Shown here one piece after another: positions 43,624 through 55,023 of a stretch of 64,000 nt of DNA; the stretch's first letter is position 1, and each line of letters starts with the position of its first letter. Position numbers and translations under genes: made by a program. The DNA comes from Shouchella clausii (lineage in GTDB: Bacteria > Bacillota > Bacilli > Bacillales > Bacillaceae_D): positions 372,001 through 436,000 of the forward strand of contig NZ_BCXJ01000002.1 of NCBI RefSeq assembly GCF_001598215.1, read 5' to 3'. The notes under the pieces were generated by a model. That model was not told the DNA's origin and made no database searches. It worked only from the letters and a program-made list of their open reading frames with translations.

Positions 43624-45705
43624 TTAGGCCGAGAAGACGATCTTTTGAAAATCAGCATAGGACTGGATTGATTTCGCCAATCGGTCAAGCAGCGCAAGGC
43701 GATTATTGCGAATTGCTTCATTGTCAGCCATCACCATCGTATGGTCAAAGAACGTATTGATCGTGTCACGACACTGAGCCAACACTTGGTAGGCAGCAAA
43801 CGCGTCCTTGCTCTTCCAAGCCTCGGCCAAGCCGAACTCGACCTCTAGTGTAGCAGCAAGCAAACGTGACTCCGTTTCATTATCAAACAGATCCTTGGAA
43901 ACGAGACCACCTTTTGGTGCTTTTTTAGCCAAATTTGTCACCCGACTCAAGCTTTCGGTCACTTCTTTAAACTCCTGTTCTTCTGCACGCTCAGTTAACA
44001 GCCTTGCTTTGGCGAACATCGTATAAACATCGACAAGGGGAGCAGCAAGCACCGCATCGACAATATCATAGCGAAAGCCAGCTTCTAGCATGACATGCTT
44101 CAAGCGATTCGCAAAAAAGCTGAGTAATTCCTGCTTTGTCGTTTCGACTTTTTCTGTCATAAACCCTTTTTTTGCAGTGGAATCAAGGGCATGCAAGGCC
44201 ATGTTTTCAAGTGTCAAAGGCATTTTAGTATGGAGGAGAATGTGGATGATCCCGGTCGCTTGGCGGCGCAAAGCATACGGATCTTGTGAACCAGTGGGGA
44301 TTAAGCCAATGGAAAAACAAGAGACGACCGTATCGAGTTTATCGGCAAGCGCCAACACTGCACCCGCTTCAGTTTCAGGCACTTTATCACCTGCAAAGCG
44401 AGGCAAGTACTGTTCATAAATAGCTTTCGCTACTTGGGGGGTCTCGCCAGCTTTTTCCGCATATTCCTGCCCCATTCTTCCTTGTAGCTCTGGAAACTCG
44501 CCAACCATGTAAGTCACAAGGTCAAACTTGGCAATAGCGGCAGCACGCTCCACTGTTTGCCTTGCTTGAACACTCAAGTTCGCCTCACCTGCAAGCCATT
44601 TGGACAATTCGCCGATGCGGGCCACCTTTTCGCCCATTGTACCAATCGCTTCATGAAAAACGATGTTCTCTAGTTTGGCGTTTGCTGCCTGAAGCGAAAT
44701 CTTTTGATCTTCATGATAAAAAAAGGCAGCATCAGCTAAACGAGCACGCAACACTTTTTCATTGCCCTTGGCGACATTTTCAATATATTCTTCATTTCCG
44801 TTTCGCACTGTAATAAAGTAAGGAAGCAAACGGCCATCCTTCGCTTCCACCGGAAAATAACGCTGATGTTCACGCATCGTTGTAATCAATACTTCTTTCG
44901 GCAAAGCTAAAAACGAATCGTCAAATGAGCCTGATAACGCAGTTGGGTATTCGACTAATTGTGTCACTTCTTCAAGAAGGGCTTCATCTATTGGCACAAT
45001 CCAGTTATGCTCTTCCTCCATTTGCTTTAACTGACTTACAATCGCTGCTTTTCGCTCTTCAGCATCGGCAATGACATATTGACGTTTCAGGGCGTCGGCA
45101 TACTGCAATGGGTTTTCTAATGTAAAGTCAGTCCCTAAAAAACGGTGTCCAGTCGTATTTCGACCTGTTTCAATACCGCAAATTGAGAAAGGAATGACGT
45201 CCTCGCCATAGAGAGCGACAAGCCACTGGATCGGCCGAGCATAGCGAAGGGAATAGGTGTTCCAGCGCATGCTTTTTGGGAATGTTAAGCCTGTAATTAG
45301 TTCTTTAAGTTCCGGCAACAGCACGCTTGTTTTTTCACCCTTTTTATGTGTTTTTGCAAACACATAATCAGTGCCGTTTACTGTTTTTATTTCCAACTGG
45401 CTCGTTTCTACCCCTTGTCCTTTCGCAAATCCAAGCGCCGCTTTTGTCCAAGCGCCGCTTTCGTCTTTGGCAATTTTTAAGGCAGGCCCTCTTGTTTCAT
45501 CATTTATATCAGGCTGCCGATCCGCCAAATTTTCAACGAGCACGGCCAGCCTTCTTGGCGTGGCGTAAGAGTGGATTTCTCCATAGGAAAGGCCTTTGTC
45601 ATCAAGCCATGCTTGTACTTTTTCAGCGAGCTGCGTAATGGAAGGCGTAACAAAACGAGCCGGCAGCTCCTCCAATCCTAGTTCAAGTAAAAATGGCTTA
45701 TTCAT
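43624..45705 (-). CDS. glyS: Glycine-tRNA ligase beta subunit
   Basis: A 693-residue subunit of the bacterial alpha2-beta2 glycyl-tRNA synthetase. The N-terminal [14 protein letters not shown], the middle [13 protein letters not shown] and the C-terminal anticodon-binding helices (DALY-type) are visible. It binds tRNA-Gly, while GlyQ holds the catalytic site. AAGGAGG supports the ATG at 45705 over a much longer open frame; its start overlaps the glyQ stop by eight bases. Confidence 0.96.
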   Translation of the reverse strand: MNKPFLLELGLEELPARFVTPSITQLAEKVQAWLDDKGLSYGEIHSYATPRRLAVLVENLADRQPDINDETRGPALKIAKDESGAWTKAALGFAKGQGVETSQLEIKTVNGTDYVFAKTHKKGEKTSVLLPELKELITGLTFPKSMRWNTYSLRYARPIQWLVALYGEDVIPFSICGIETGRNTTGHRFLGTDFTLENPLQYADALKRQYVIADAEERKAAIVSQLKQMEEEHNWIVPIDEALLEEVTQLVEYPTALSGSFDDSFLALPKEVLITTMREHQRYFPVEAKDGRLLPYFITVRNGNEEYIENVAKGNEKVLRARLADAAFFYHEDQKISLQAANAKLENIVFHEAIGTMGEKVARIGELSKWLAGEANLSVQARQTVERAAAIAKFDLVTYMVGEFPELQGRMGQEYAEKAGETPQVAKAIYEQYLPRFAGDKVPETEAGAVLALADKLDTVVSCFSIGLIPTGSQDPYALRRQATGIIHILLHTKMPLTLENMALHALDSTAKKGFMTEKVETTKQELLSFFANRLKHVMLEAGFRYDIVDAVLAAPLVDVYTMFAKARLLTERAEEQEFKEVTESLSRVTNLAKKAPKGGLVSKDLFDNETESRLLAATLEVEFGLAEAWKSKDAFAAYQVLAQCRDTINTFFDHTMVMADNEAIRNNRLALLDRLAKSIQSYADFQKIVFSA

Positions 45706-46585
45706 CGTGGGCGTCCTCCTTTTTAAGCATAGGAAAGCCAAGCTTTTCTCTCTCTTCATAGTACTTGCGCGCCGCTTTTCGAGCCAGTGTACGAACGCGG
45801 GCAATGTAGCCGGTTCGTTCTGTTACGGAAATGGCCCCCCGGGCATCAAGCAAGTTAAAGCTATGGGAACATTTTAAAATATAGTCATATGCAGGAAAAA
45901 CCAGATCGCGCGCTAATGCTCTTTCTGCTTCTTTTTCATAAGTAGAAAATAAATCAAACAACATGTCTATATCAGAAACTTCAAATGTATACGTAGAATG
46001 TTCATACTCTGGCTGTAAAAAGATGTCTCCATAGGTAAACCCTTCGACCCACTCCAATTCAAATACATTTTCTTTATCTTGTATATAGGTTGCCAATCGT
46101 TCCAATCCATAAGTAATTTCTGCAGAAACGGGAGTTGCCTCCATGCCGCCTACTTGCTGGAAATACGTAAATTGAGTAATTTCCATCCCATCTAGCCATA
46201 CTTCCCAGCCGAGGCCCGCACACCCAAGCGTTGGGTTTTCCCAGTTGTCTTCTACAAACCGAATGTCGTGTTTTAAAGGATCGATGCCTAATGCACGAAG
46301 ACTATCCAAATATAATTCTTGAATGTTCAACGGTGACGGCTTCATAATCACTTGAAACTGGTGGTGTTGGTAAAGCCGGTTCGGGTTTTCACCATAACGC
46401 CCATCAGCAGGACGACGGGATGGCTCCACATACGCTACATTCCAAGGTTCTGGGCCGATCGTGCGCAACAACGTATGAGGGCTCATCGTGCCTGCCCCTT
46501 TTTCCGTATCATACGCGTTTAAAATAATGCAATTTTGTTTCGCCCAGAATGATTGGAGCGTTAAAATCATTGTTTGTACATTCAT
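45698..46585 (-). CDS. glyQ: Glycine-tRNA ligase alpha subunit
   Basis: A 295-residue catalytic subunit that charges tRNA-Gly. The start [14 protein letters not shown] and the [16 protein letters not shown] and [12 protein letters not shown] segments are characteristic. AAGGAGG precedes the ATG. Expression is controlled by the T-box leader upstream and drives glyQ-glyS, probably with readthrough into ccpN. Confidence 0.97.
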   Translation of the reverse strand: MNVQTMILTLQSFWAKQNCIILNAYDTEKGAGTMSPHTLLRTIGPEPWNVAYVEPSRRPADGRYGENPNRLYQHHQFQVIMKPSPLNIQELYLDSLRALGIDPLKHDIRFVEDNWENPTLGCAGLGWEVWLDGMEITQFTYFQQVGGMEATPVSAEITYGLERLATYIQDKENVFELEWVEGFTYGDIFLQPEYEHSTYTFEVSDIDMLFDLFSTYEKEAERALARDLVFPAYDYILKCSHSFNLLDARGAISVTERTGYIARVRTLARKAARKYYEEREKLGFPMLKKEDAHDE

Positions 46586-46618
46586 TGATCAACTTCCTCC
46601 TTTTTCAAGCGCAGAAGA

Positions 46619-46880
46619 CAAAAAAGCGCCCCTACGCCTATTGGCGTAGGGACGAGGTTCACCCGCGGTTCCACCCTACTTATTAAACGCTTATAAGTGC
46701 CTCAAACTGCATTTTTGTCAGCCAGAGCGACTTCAACCTTTTAAGCGTCTAATCTCTTTCTTCCGAATGTGCTCAGGAAGCGCCTCCAACATTTTCTGGT
46801 TCTTTGGCTTCCACCCTCCCAAAGTCGCTACAAACCAGTTGGCAAATGCTGTTTTTTTCCGTCACTGCACCTATAATCGT
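46619..46880 (-). promoter_or_regulatory. Glycine T-box riboswitch of glyQS
   Basis: The T-box GGGTGGAACCGCGG is at 46676-46663 on the minus strand, followed by terminator CGTCCCTACGCC/GGCGTAGGGGCG (46625-46653) and TTTTTT. Stem I elements include AGCGA, GGGTGGAAG (the GGUGNRAG loop) and a candidate specifier GGC at 46784-46782. Uncharged tRNA-Gly would favour the antiterminator and turn glyQS on. Confidence 0.93.
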
Positions 46881-46886
46881 ATCCAC

Positions 46887-46915
46887 ATTATACGCTTGCT
46901 CCCACTACTTGTCAA
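46887..46915 (-). promoter_or_regulatory. Consensus sigma-A promoter of glyQS, inside the end of recO
   Basis: TTGACA (46915-46910), a 17-base spacer and TATAAT (46892-46887) on the minus strand match the consensus fully. The -35 box lies in the last codons of recO. Transcription should start near 46880. Confidence 0.9.
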
Positions 46916-47675
46916 CGTCACTGCTTAAGTCGCCAATTTTATCTAATTGGCTAATAAAGCGGCGCGCTTTTAGCTGTACCCCCACGTACTCATCATAGTA
47001 GGTGCGGATGATCAATTCCAATCGCCGCTTCGTTTCAGTTTTCACAGAAATGGTGCCCACTTTCGTCAAATCGACGTAATAAAGGACTCGGAATAACCTG
47101 GCAAATGATAGAGTAATCGGAAAAGCGCGCTCGTCTTTATGAAGACAATTCCTGCACAAAAATCCAGCATAAGCAACTGAAAAAGCAACAGGATCACGGG
47201 TCTCCGAGCGGCAAGAGGCACAGCAATCAAGCTCAGGTTTAGCCCCAGCTAGTGGAAGCATTTTCATATCCATGATTCGCGCAATCATTTCCGCATCTTG
47301 ACCGGCGTTGATTTGCCGCAACGCTAGCAGAAGCCAATCAAATAAAAAGAACGTCGGTTTGCGCTCTTCCGTCAGTTTGTCGACAAGTTCAGTTATATAA
47401 GCCGCATAGGCCGATTTAATGATATCAAATTGCAGTTCTTTAAACGAATCGACGGCCTCCCCTTGACTTAAAGAGGGAAGACCGTTTCCTTGAAAATATA
47501 AATAACTTCCATAAACAAACGGCTGTGTTATAGCAGCAAAGCGACTGTTAGGCTTTTTCGCCCCCTTCGCCAAAACAGCAAGTTTGCCGTCTTCTTTTGT
47601 AAAAAGAGTCACGACTTTATTCGTTTCGCCATAATCAATTGATTTTAGCACAATTGCCTCTTGTTTTTTTAACAT
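46905..47675 (-). CDS. recO: DNA repair protein RecO
   Basis: A 256-residue recombination mediator that loads RecA with RecF/RecR. An N-terminal OB fold (about 1-80; AIVLKSIDYGETNKVVTLFT) is followed by a helical domain with a zinc site, CCASCRSE ... CRNC (about 145-180). Length is usual (255 in B. subtilis). GGATG site before the ATG. The -35 box of glyQS lies in its last codons. Confidence 0.95.
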   Translation of the reverse strand: MLKKQEAIVLKSIDYGETNKVVTLFTKEDGKLAVLAKGAKKPNSRFAAITQPFVYGSYLYFQGNGLPSLSQGEAVDSFKELQFDIIKSAYAAYITELVDKLTEERKPTFFLFDWLLLALRQINAGQDAEMIARIMDMKMLPLAGAKPELDCCASCRSETRDPVAFSVAYAGFLCRNCLHKDERAFPITLSFARLFRVLYYVDLTKVGTISVKTETKRRLELIIRTYYDEYVGVQLKARRFISQLDKIGDLSSDVDK

Positions 47676-47703
47676 TGTCCATCCTTACAGCAAGCGACAG
47701 GAT

Positions 47704-47847
47704 TTAAGATAAGGTTGAATCCGATAAATCATCTGGTTCATAAGCCGTTTCCTCTTGCACTTCCATGTCCCGCTCCAACTCTTTATGAAGCAGGTATGTT
47801 TCAACGTTGCCCGTTTGCGAAAACACTTTCCATGTTAGAACAAGCAT
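47704..47847 (-). CDS. yqzL: YqzL family small protein
   Basis: A 47-residue protein (MLVLTWKVFSQTGNVETYLL at the start) that matches the YqzL family, always found between era and recO in Bacillus. GGGAGG six bases before the ATG is strong. Function unknown. The acidic C-terminal half has no motif. Confidence 0.85.
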   Translation of the reverse strand: MLVLTWKVFSQTGNVETYLLHKELERDMEVQEETAYEPDDLSDSTLS

Positions 47848-47997
47848 GTTAAACGCCTCCCTCTCCTTAAGTCTTCGGTTGTATCATTCCCTTATCCGCA
47901 TCGCCCATTCGATGGAAATATTGTTAATTGCCTGCGCTTGACTTTTTTGATTTGGTTAATTTTATCAGATTGTTTTTTTAATCATAAATCAGGCGAC

Positions 47998-48041
47998 AAA
48001 AAAAAACAATGGTCAAACGCCCAGTTTGAACCCATTGTTTT
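47998..48041 (-). terminator. Intrinsic terminator of the yqfC-to-era operon
   Basis: AAAACAATGG (48003-48012) pairs with CCATTGTTTT (48032-48041), with an inner CAAAC/GTTTG, followed by a T run on the minus strand. Confidence 0.85.
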
Positions 48042-48046
48042 TCCAG

Positions 48047-49367
<1,321 letters not shown>

Positions 49368-49757
49368 TTACTGGAATAATTCGAACAAGTACGGAAAAAA
49401 GATAATCACTCCTATTACCGCAGCAAAGATACAGAACACAAACACACTAGCGGCAGCAATGTCTTTTGCACGTTTTGCTAAAGGGCGGTATTCTTCCGTC
49501 ACTAAGTCGACGGTACGTTCAATTGCCGTATTCATCACTTCTAGTGACAATACACCACCGACAACAAGCAAAAGCACGAGCCACCGCTCAATGGAAACAG
49601 ACAACGCCCAAGCAGCAATCAGTACAACCGTCCCACTAATTAAGTGAATACGCATGTTTTGCTCATGCTTAATGACATCAATGAGCCCTGCGCTTGCGTA
49701 ACGGAACGAATGCAAAAAGCGGCGAATTCCTTTATGATTCCGATCTCCCAAGCCCAT
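49368..49757 (-). CDS. dgkA: Diacylglycerol/undecaprenol kinase
   Basis: A 129-residue membrane kinase with three hydrophobic segments (about 36-50, 52-69, 97-120). The signature LEVMNTAIERTVDL (about 73-86) holds catalytic residues. In Gram-positives it phosphorylates undecaprenol, feeding the cell-wall lipid carrier. The start overlaps ybeY by 26 bases; the ribosome site (AGGAG, about 12 bases away) is distant, so coupling is likely. Confidence 0.93.
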   Translation of the reverse strand: MGLGDRNHKGIRRFLHSFRYASAGLIDVIKHEQNMRIHLISGTVVLIAAWALSVSIERWLVLLLVVGGVLSLEVMNTAIERTVDLVTEEYRPLAKRAKDIAAASVFVFCIFAAVIGVIIFFPYLFELFQ

Positions 49758-50214
49758 AGGATTGTAAAATCTCCTCTTGTTTAGTGAACATTTGCTTTTC
49801 CTCTTCCTTGTTCATATGGTCGTAGCCAAGCAAATGAAGAAAGCCATGGACAACAAGAAAAGCAAGTTCCCGTTCAAACGAATGGCCATAGTCAGCAGCC
49901 TGCCTCTCAACATGGGGGACTGAAATGATGATGTCTCCTAACAAATTAGGTAAGCCAAGATCCTTATGAAAGGTGGGATCGAACTCGCCTGTTTCATCAT
50001 TTAGGGCAAACGACAGTACATCCGTCGGGCGGTCAATCCCTCGATGTTCGCGGTTTAACTCGTGAATTTCCTCTTCCGTAGTAAATGTTACTGACACCTC
50101 ACTAGGCTGCGACAGGCTCACTTCTTTCGCAGCGTGGTTTAGGACGTCCTTAACTAGTTGCAATTGCTCGCTTAAAAGAAGCTGCCCTTCATCATTTAAT
50201 TCCACATCAATCAT
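49732..50214 (-). CDS. ybeY: Endoribonuclease YbeY
   Basis: A 160-residue metal-dependent RNase of 16S rRNA maturation and ribosome quality control. The zinc motif HGFLHLLGYDH (H3xH5xH) is at about 123-133; DRPTDVLSFAL near 61-71 is the family start. It overlaps pgpH by four bases and dgkA by 26. Confidence 0.96.
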   Translation of the reverse strand: MIDVELNDEGQLLLSEQLQLVKDVLNHAAKEVSLSQPSEVSVTFTTEEEIHELNREHRGIDRPTDVLSFALNDETGEFDPTFHKDLGLPNLLGDIIISVPHVERQAADYGHSFERELAFLVVHGFLHLLGYDHMNKEEEKQMFTKQEEILQSYGLGRSES

Positions 50215-52385
50215 GGTTTTTCTCCTTTAGGCTTTTCTTCTGGGTACTCGATTCGTTGATGGAATGTGCCATTTAACGTTTCACATAAGGAAACTTTAAT
50301 GGCGTTTAATTCGGCCAGCGTCAGATCAGACTCGTCGAACTGCCCATCTTCCAGCTTATCTTTAATAATTTTGTCAACCAGGTTTTCAATTTTATCAGGG
50401 GTCGGCTTTTGCATAGAACGAACAGCCGCTTCTACACTGTCCGCAATTGAAATGATTGACGTCACTTTCGTTTGCGGTTTCGGCCCAGGATAGCGAAATT
50501 GTGATTCTGGCAAAGGTTTTTCCGCATCTTCATTTGCTTTGTGGTAAAAAAACTTTAGCAAACTTGTGCCATGGTGCTGTTCGGCTATATCAATAATCTC
50601 CTTAGGCATCTTATGTTGCCTAAGCAATTCTGCCCCATCGTAGGGATGGGAAATGATAATAGTCTTGCTGAGTTGGGGCGAAATTTTATCATGTGGATTT
50701 TCGCCTTTAAGTTGGTTTTCAATAAAGAAATGAGGTCTCCGCGTTTTCCCTAGATCATGGTAATAGGCGCCAACACGGGCCAAAAGCCCATTTTCTCCTA
50801 GCACCTCGCAAGCTGCTTCAGCCAAATTGCCGACAACCACACTATGGTGGTATGTCCCAGGAGCTTCGGTCAAGATCTTCCGCAAGAGCGGGTGGTTCGG
50901 GTTCGAGAGTTCAATTAGCCTTGTGACTGATAAAATCCCGAACGCTGTTTCAATAAATGGCAAAAGCCCAATCGTCAGCACTGCTGCTACAAATGCCGAC
51001 AAAAATGCTGCTGAAAAATGCAAGCCAATCTCCATTACATTTAAATGGATGCTTTTCATTAATAATAGCGCAAGTACCGTGATAATATTCGCGCAAGCAA
51101 CAAACAAACCGGCCCGCAAAATCCGTGTAGCTTTGTTCGTGCTATTTAAAAAGTAAGTAGCCGTTAAACAGCTTATAAATATATAAAAGCCATACGTAAA
51201 TGAAAATGTGCTCGTAGAATCGTGATTATAATAAACGCTGCCAATAATCGCAAACAAAAAGCTGGAAACAATCGCGATTTTTGGCTGCAACAGTAATGTC
51301 AGAAGCATTGCTCCTGCCGCAGCTGGGACAACAAACCCAAATCCGTTTATCATCAATAGGCTTTCTAAGTAACTCGATGTTTTCATTAATGCCACAATCA
51401 CGGTAAAGACGATCGCATACATGAGCAAATGGGAATTGTCAGTGGCAACGGTCGTTTGCGAATCGTTTAAAAAATAGGCTAAAACCGCGATCAGAATGCA
51501 AACAAATAGGGCGAGCCCTATGTATGGATAAATAATCAATGAATCATCAAGCAAGCCAACAAGGCGAAGCTGTTCGTAAACTTGGTGATTAACGATGTCG
51601 CCTTGTTTTACAATCAGCTCACCTTCGCGAATTAAAACGGGCTCGATCGCTTCAGACGTTTCCTGCCTTAACCGTTGTGTTGCTTCTGCATCATACGTAA
51701 CATTAAAAACAATCGCCATGTCAACAATTTCAGCGACAGCATGGCGCACATCGGAAACAAGCGTCGAAATGCTTTCAATTTGTTCTCGTGCGTCTTGTTT
51801 TACCTCCTGCAAATCGCCAACCCGAATTTGTTGGCTCATCGTTTCATGAACTGTATTTACCGAAGTGTCAAGGGCTAATTGGAATTGAGCATCTGTAGCA
51901 TCAAGCAAGGCGACGATGGTTTCATCTTGCAAATCAGCATTTGTCGTATCAGAGAAATCGGCGCGCACACGTTCAACTTGTTCATCAAGAGACAAGTCTT
52001 GGTCATCGCTGTCCTCCTCATCCCCTTCCAGCTCGGCTGAGTCTTCCCTCACACTTCCAATCACGCTAAAGATATCATTGACTTGCTGAACTCTGTCTTC
52101 CTCGTATTTTGTGTTGTGCTTCATTTGGGAATCAATGCTGGCGATCGCTTCCGTCCTTCGCTGCTCCGTTGCCGCTTGGTCTACTACCGTCATAGGTGCA
52201 CGAATGTCCTGCTCCGCCGGCTCGGACAAATTCACGTTTAGCCGCTCAGGTATGACATTGTCTAACATCGATACATAAATCAGAACGCCTAGTATCACGA
52301 GAATGGTTACACGAATATAGGGTTGGTGTTTAATTTTTCGCCACCATGCACGAGTGGAAGGCGCTTTACGTTTGTCTGCAGCCAT
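50211..52385 (-). CDS. pgpH: Cyclic-di-AMP phosphodiesterase PgpH (7TM-HD)
   Basis: A 724-residue membrane protein: one N-terminal segment (about 25-42), an extracellular domain (about 45-280), seven membrane segments (about 285-480), and a cytosolic HD domain with PGTYHHSVVVGNLAE, YYHDLGKTRRP (HD pair), and ISHPYDGAELLR and EQHHGTSL. It hydrolyses c-di-AMP and so affects potassium and osmotic control. B. subtilis YqfF is about 711 residues. GAGGTGA precedes the ATG. Confidence 0.95.
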   Translation of the reverse strand: MAADKRKAPSTRAWWRKIKHQPYIRVTILVILGVLIYVSMLDNVIPERLNVNLSEPAEQDIRAPMTVVDQAATEQRRTEAIASIDSQMKHNTKYEEDRVQQVNDIFSVIGSVREDSAELEGDEEDSDDQDLSLDEQVERVRADFSDTTNADLQDETIVALLDATDAQFQLALDTSVNTVHETMSQQIRVGDLQEVKQDAREQIESISTLVSDVRHAVAEIVDMAIVFNVTYDAEATQRLRQETSEAIEPVLIREGELIVKQGDIVNHQVYEQLRLVGLLDDSLIIYPYIGLALFVCILIAVLAYFLNDSQTTVATDNSHLLMYAIVFTVIVALMKTSSYLESLLMINGFGFVVPAAAGAMLLTLLLQPKIAIVSSFLFAIIGSVYYNHDSTSTFSFTYGFYIFISCLTATYFLNSTNKATRILRAGLFVACANIITVLALLLMKSIHLNVMEIGLHFSAAFLSAFVAAVLTIGLLPFIETAFGILSVTRLIELSNPNHPLLRKILTEAPGTYHHSVVVGNLAEAACEVLGENGLLARVGAYYHDLGKTRRPHFFIENQLKGENPHDKISPQLSKTIIISHPYDGAELLRQHKMPKEIIDIAEQHHGTSLLKFFYHKANEDAEKPLPESQFRYPGPKPQTKVTSIISIADSVEAAVRSMQKPTPDKIENLVDKIIKDKLEDGQFDESDLTLAELNAIKVSLCETLNGTFHQRIEYPEEKPKGEKP

Positions 52386-52422
52386 AGCTGGTCACCTCGC
52401 TTTCTACCCAAAAACGTTTTGG

Positions 52423-53388
52423 TCACTGCTCGTTTTCTGTACGTTCGTATGCCTCGAGGATTCGTTGGACAAGCAAATGCCTGACTACATCGCTTGCTTG
52501 CAAATAAACGAAACCGATGCCTTTCACGGTTTTCAGCTTTGCTAACGCCGCTTGTAAGCCAGACCGTTTGCCTTTTGGCAAGTCCACTTGTGTCAAGTCC
52601 CCGTTAATAACCATTTTCGAACCAAAACCTAACCGAGTAACAAACATTTTTATTTGCTCTTCGGTTGTGTTTTGGGCCTCGTCCAAAATCACGAATGCAT
52701 CATCAAGCGTTCGCCCTCGCATATAGGCAAGTGGCGCGACCTCGATCGTCCCTCTTTCCATTAATCTTGCTGTATGCTCCACACCTAAAACTTCATGGAG
52801 AGCATCATAAATGGGGCGTAAGTAAGGGTCCACTTTTTCTTTCAAATCTCCTGGCAAGAAACCGAGGCTTTCTCCGGCTTCAACAGCAGGCCTAGTCAAA
52901 ACAATTCGTTGCACATGGCCCTCTTTTAAGGCAGCAACAGCCATGACAACAGCTAAATAGGTTTTGCCAGTCCCTGCCGGGCCGACACCAAAAACCATAT
53001 CGTGTTTTTTAATCGTCGATACGTAGTGTCTTTGGCCAAGTGATTTCGCGCGGATATTTTTCCCCTTTACAGTCGTTGCAATATTTTCGTCGTATAAATC
53101 ATTAAGTTCCTCCAGCTTGCCAGCCGCTTCTAGCTGTACGGCGTACAAGACATCACGCTCACTTATTTGCTGTTGCCGTTCCACCACTTGTTCAAGCGCT
53201 TGAAGGACATTGGCGGCACGCTCGATCTCACTTGCTTCACCAATCGCTAATATCGCTTCGCCTCTTGTTACGAGTTGGATCGACAACTCTTCCTCCAATC
53301 GTTTCAAATGCTGGTCATTTGGCCCATATAGCGCTTGCGTAATACGAGCGTCTTTTGCGCCTAGCTGGATTAAAGATGTTTCAGACAA
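52423..53388 (-). CDS. phoH: PhoH family ATPase
   Basis: A 321-residue cytosolic ATPase. Walker A GPAGTGKTYLAV (about 138-149) and Walker B FVILDEAQNTT (about 231-241) are visible, followed by FVTRLGFGSKMVINGDLTQVD. The N-terminal 100 residues resemble the KH-like part of Bacillus PhoH. The exact role is not settled (RNA metabolism by association with ybeY). It begins with TTG; AAGGAG lies within the end of yqfD. Confidence 0.94.
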   Translation of the reverse strand: MSETSLIQLGAKDARITQALYGPNDQHLKRLEEELSIQLVTRGEAILAIGEASEIERAANVLQALEQVVERQQQISERDVLYAVQLEAAGKLEELNDLYDENIATTVKGKNIRAKSLGQRHYVSTIKKHDMVFGVGPAGTGKTYLAVVMAVAALKEGHVQRIVLTRPAVEAGESLGFLPGDLKEKVDPYLRPIYDALHEVLGVEHTARLMERGTIEVAPLAYMRGRTLDDAFVILDEAQNTTEEQIKMFVTRLGFGSKMVINGDLTQVDLPKGKRSGLQAALAKLKTVKGIGFVYLQASDVVRHLLVQRILEAYERTENEQ

Positions 53389-53393
53389 TCGCC

Positions 53394-54581
53394 TCAGTCT
53401 CCTTGGATAATTGGTTTTTCACGTGCAATTTCTTCTAGAACTTGGTAATGAATCTTTAAAGAAACTTTATCATTTTCGACCGCTTCTTGCAAAACATGTT
53501 CAGCCATTACTTCCGCATCTTCTGGAATTTTCTCCCTTAACTCCCGCCGCGCTTCCTCTTTTGCGACTGCAATAGCTTCCTCTTTTGTATACGTGCGAGT
53601 AAATTCTAAGGTTTCGCGCTGTTCAATCGTGCGGAACTGAATCGGCAAACGATAGCCAAACAAAGACCACTCCGTCTCCCGTTCAAACGCCTCATACGTC
53701 TCATAATCCGGTTCTTTTATATTCCAAAAAGGAAGCTCTATGTCACCTAACACAAGCACACGTTTACTTTGTTGTTCGCCTGTCAAGGAAGCAAATGTGT
53801 TTTCGAGCGGAACAGTTACAGAAGAAGTATACCATATTTCCCCGATCACCGATGCTTTTGCAGCAACAGTCTGTTCTTTTCCTTCAGCGCCAATAAATCC
53901 AGATACAAGCAATTCCCCTTCTTCAACAAAATCATTGGTTTTTTTCACCGCTTTGCCGTCTTCTACAAATATTTTATGGATGACCGCTTTTTTTGCGGCA
54001 ACAAGATGACGGGGACTCAGCAACTCAGGGGCTTCTTGGCGCACTTGCTCGACTACCTCAAATTCAAAGGTCGTCCCTTTTTTGCGCACACCAATCCATG
54101 TTGCCTCATCGATGTGTTCCGTTACAATGCGCTGCACTTCATCAGGTTGCGGCAATTTAAACTGAAAAGCGCCTCGCCTAATGCCCATTTCGTCGATCAC
54201 TTCACGTAGCTCTTGTTCGACGTGAGGGGACGCTCCTTTAATATGAATCCCCCATACCATGCTCGACGAAAACAGCATGAGCATGAAAAAGGCCACCATA
54301 CCAATGGCAAACCCGGCGCGGATTTTTACTTTTTTCATAAAGAAAGGCAAGCCAAATCGTTTTCTAAACGTTGTCTTACATCCAGAATGCCGAAAGAGAA
54401 CACGGATTTTTGCAATATCGTTCAACGCTACATCAAACTGAATTTTGTCATTGCCTGCACGTCGGACATTCCAGACATGGACGTCATTTTTCAGGCATGC
54501 ATTCAGTAGCCTTTCTGGATATTGGCCAGCCACTTCAACCGTAACAGACCCAATAAATGATTTAAGGAAATCATTTCTCAT
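53394..54581 (-). CDS. yqfD: Sporulation protein YqfD
   Basis: A 395-residue protein with a cytosolic N-terminal domain (about 1-85), one membrane segment (about 92-113; ten residues of PFFMKKVKIRAG precede it) and a large extracytoplasmic domain. It matches YqfD, a sigma-E-dependent forespore-engulfment or SpoIV-type protein whose mutants are blocked in sporulation (B. subtilis knowledge). AAAGGAG precedes the ATG. Paired with yqfC. Confidence 0.92.
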   Translation of the reverse strand: MRNDFLKSFIGSVTVEVAGQYPERLLNACLKNDVHVWNVRRAGNDKIQFDVALNDIAKIRVLFRHSGCKTTFRKRFGLPFFMKKVKIRAGFAIGMVAFFMLMLFSSSMVWGIHIKGASPHVEQELREVIDEMGIRRGAFQFKLPQPDEVQRIVTEHIDEATWIGVRKKGTTFEFEVVEQVRQEAPELLSPRHLVAAKKAVIHKIFVEDGKAVKKTNDFVEEGELLVSGFIGAEGKEQTVAAKASVIGEIWYTSSVTVPLENTFASLTGEQQSKRVLVLGDIELPFWNIKEPDYETYEAFERETEWSLFGYRLPIQFRTIEQRETLEFTRTYTKEEAIAVAKEEARRELREKIPEDAEVMAEHVLQEAVENDKVSLKIHYQVLEEIAREKPIIQGD

Positions 54582-54599
54582 CTCCGTCTGGCTCCTTTC

Positions 54600-54893
54600 T
54601 TAATGGTTCTTTTTGTCATCAATGAACAGTACTTCGTCAATCCGCCCTTCCAACAATAACTCCTCAGGCAAAATTGTTTTTAATACAAACCCGTCTCCTT
54701 TTATTAGCAACTGACCGTGCTTTAAAAGAAGGCGAAGCTCCTGGCTAGAAAAACGGAGCACACCTTGATGGTTTTCAATGTAAATATGCAGCTGGCCGAT
54801 CATTGTGATTCGCGGCAAATCCATGAGGACATCAGCAGGAAGCTGCATGTGATGGGCAATCCAGTTTTTCATTCGGCTCGTCATCTTTTTCAT
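54600..54893 (-). CDS. yqfC: Sporulation protein YqfC
   Basis: A 97-residue cytosolic protein with a PRC-barrel-like pattern: the region LPADVLMDLPRITMIGQLHI (about 18-37), LRFSSQELRLLLKHGQLLIKG. It matches YqfC of the sigma-E regulon. The ATG has GGAGAGGGGG upstream. First gene of the long run yqfC-yqfD-phoH-pgpH-ybeY-dgkA-cdd-era. Confidence 0.9.
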   Translation of the reverse strand: MKKMTSRMKNWIAHHMQLPADVLMDLPRITMIGQLHIYIENHQGVLRFSSQELRLLLKHGQLLIKGDGFVLKTILPEELLLEGRIDEVLFIDDKKNH

Positions 54894-54945
54894 TTGGCAT
54901 GCCCCCTCTCCTAACGAGTCTATGAACCAATGAAGGGAATTAGCA

Positions 54946-54977
54946 CAAAAAACCGCAGCCCTGTAGGGGGCTGCGGT
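54946..54977 (-). terminator. Intrinsic terminator of the nfeD-floA operon
   Basis: ACCGCAGCCC pairs with GGGCTGCGGT (54952-54977), followed by TTTTTT on the minus strand. Confidence 0.92.
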
Positions 54978-55023
54978 AGTATTGTCGACAAAGTCGACAA
55001 AATCAAGCAGAGATGCATTTTTG

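Noticed and set aside
46887-46915. Promoter boxes inside recO as chance matches
   Set aside because: The chance view was dropped: both boxes are perfect, spacing is 17, and a complete T-box begins just downstream.
53769-54209. 146-residue frame antisense to yqfD
   Set aside because: Shadow of a conserved sporulation gene with no start signal.
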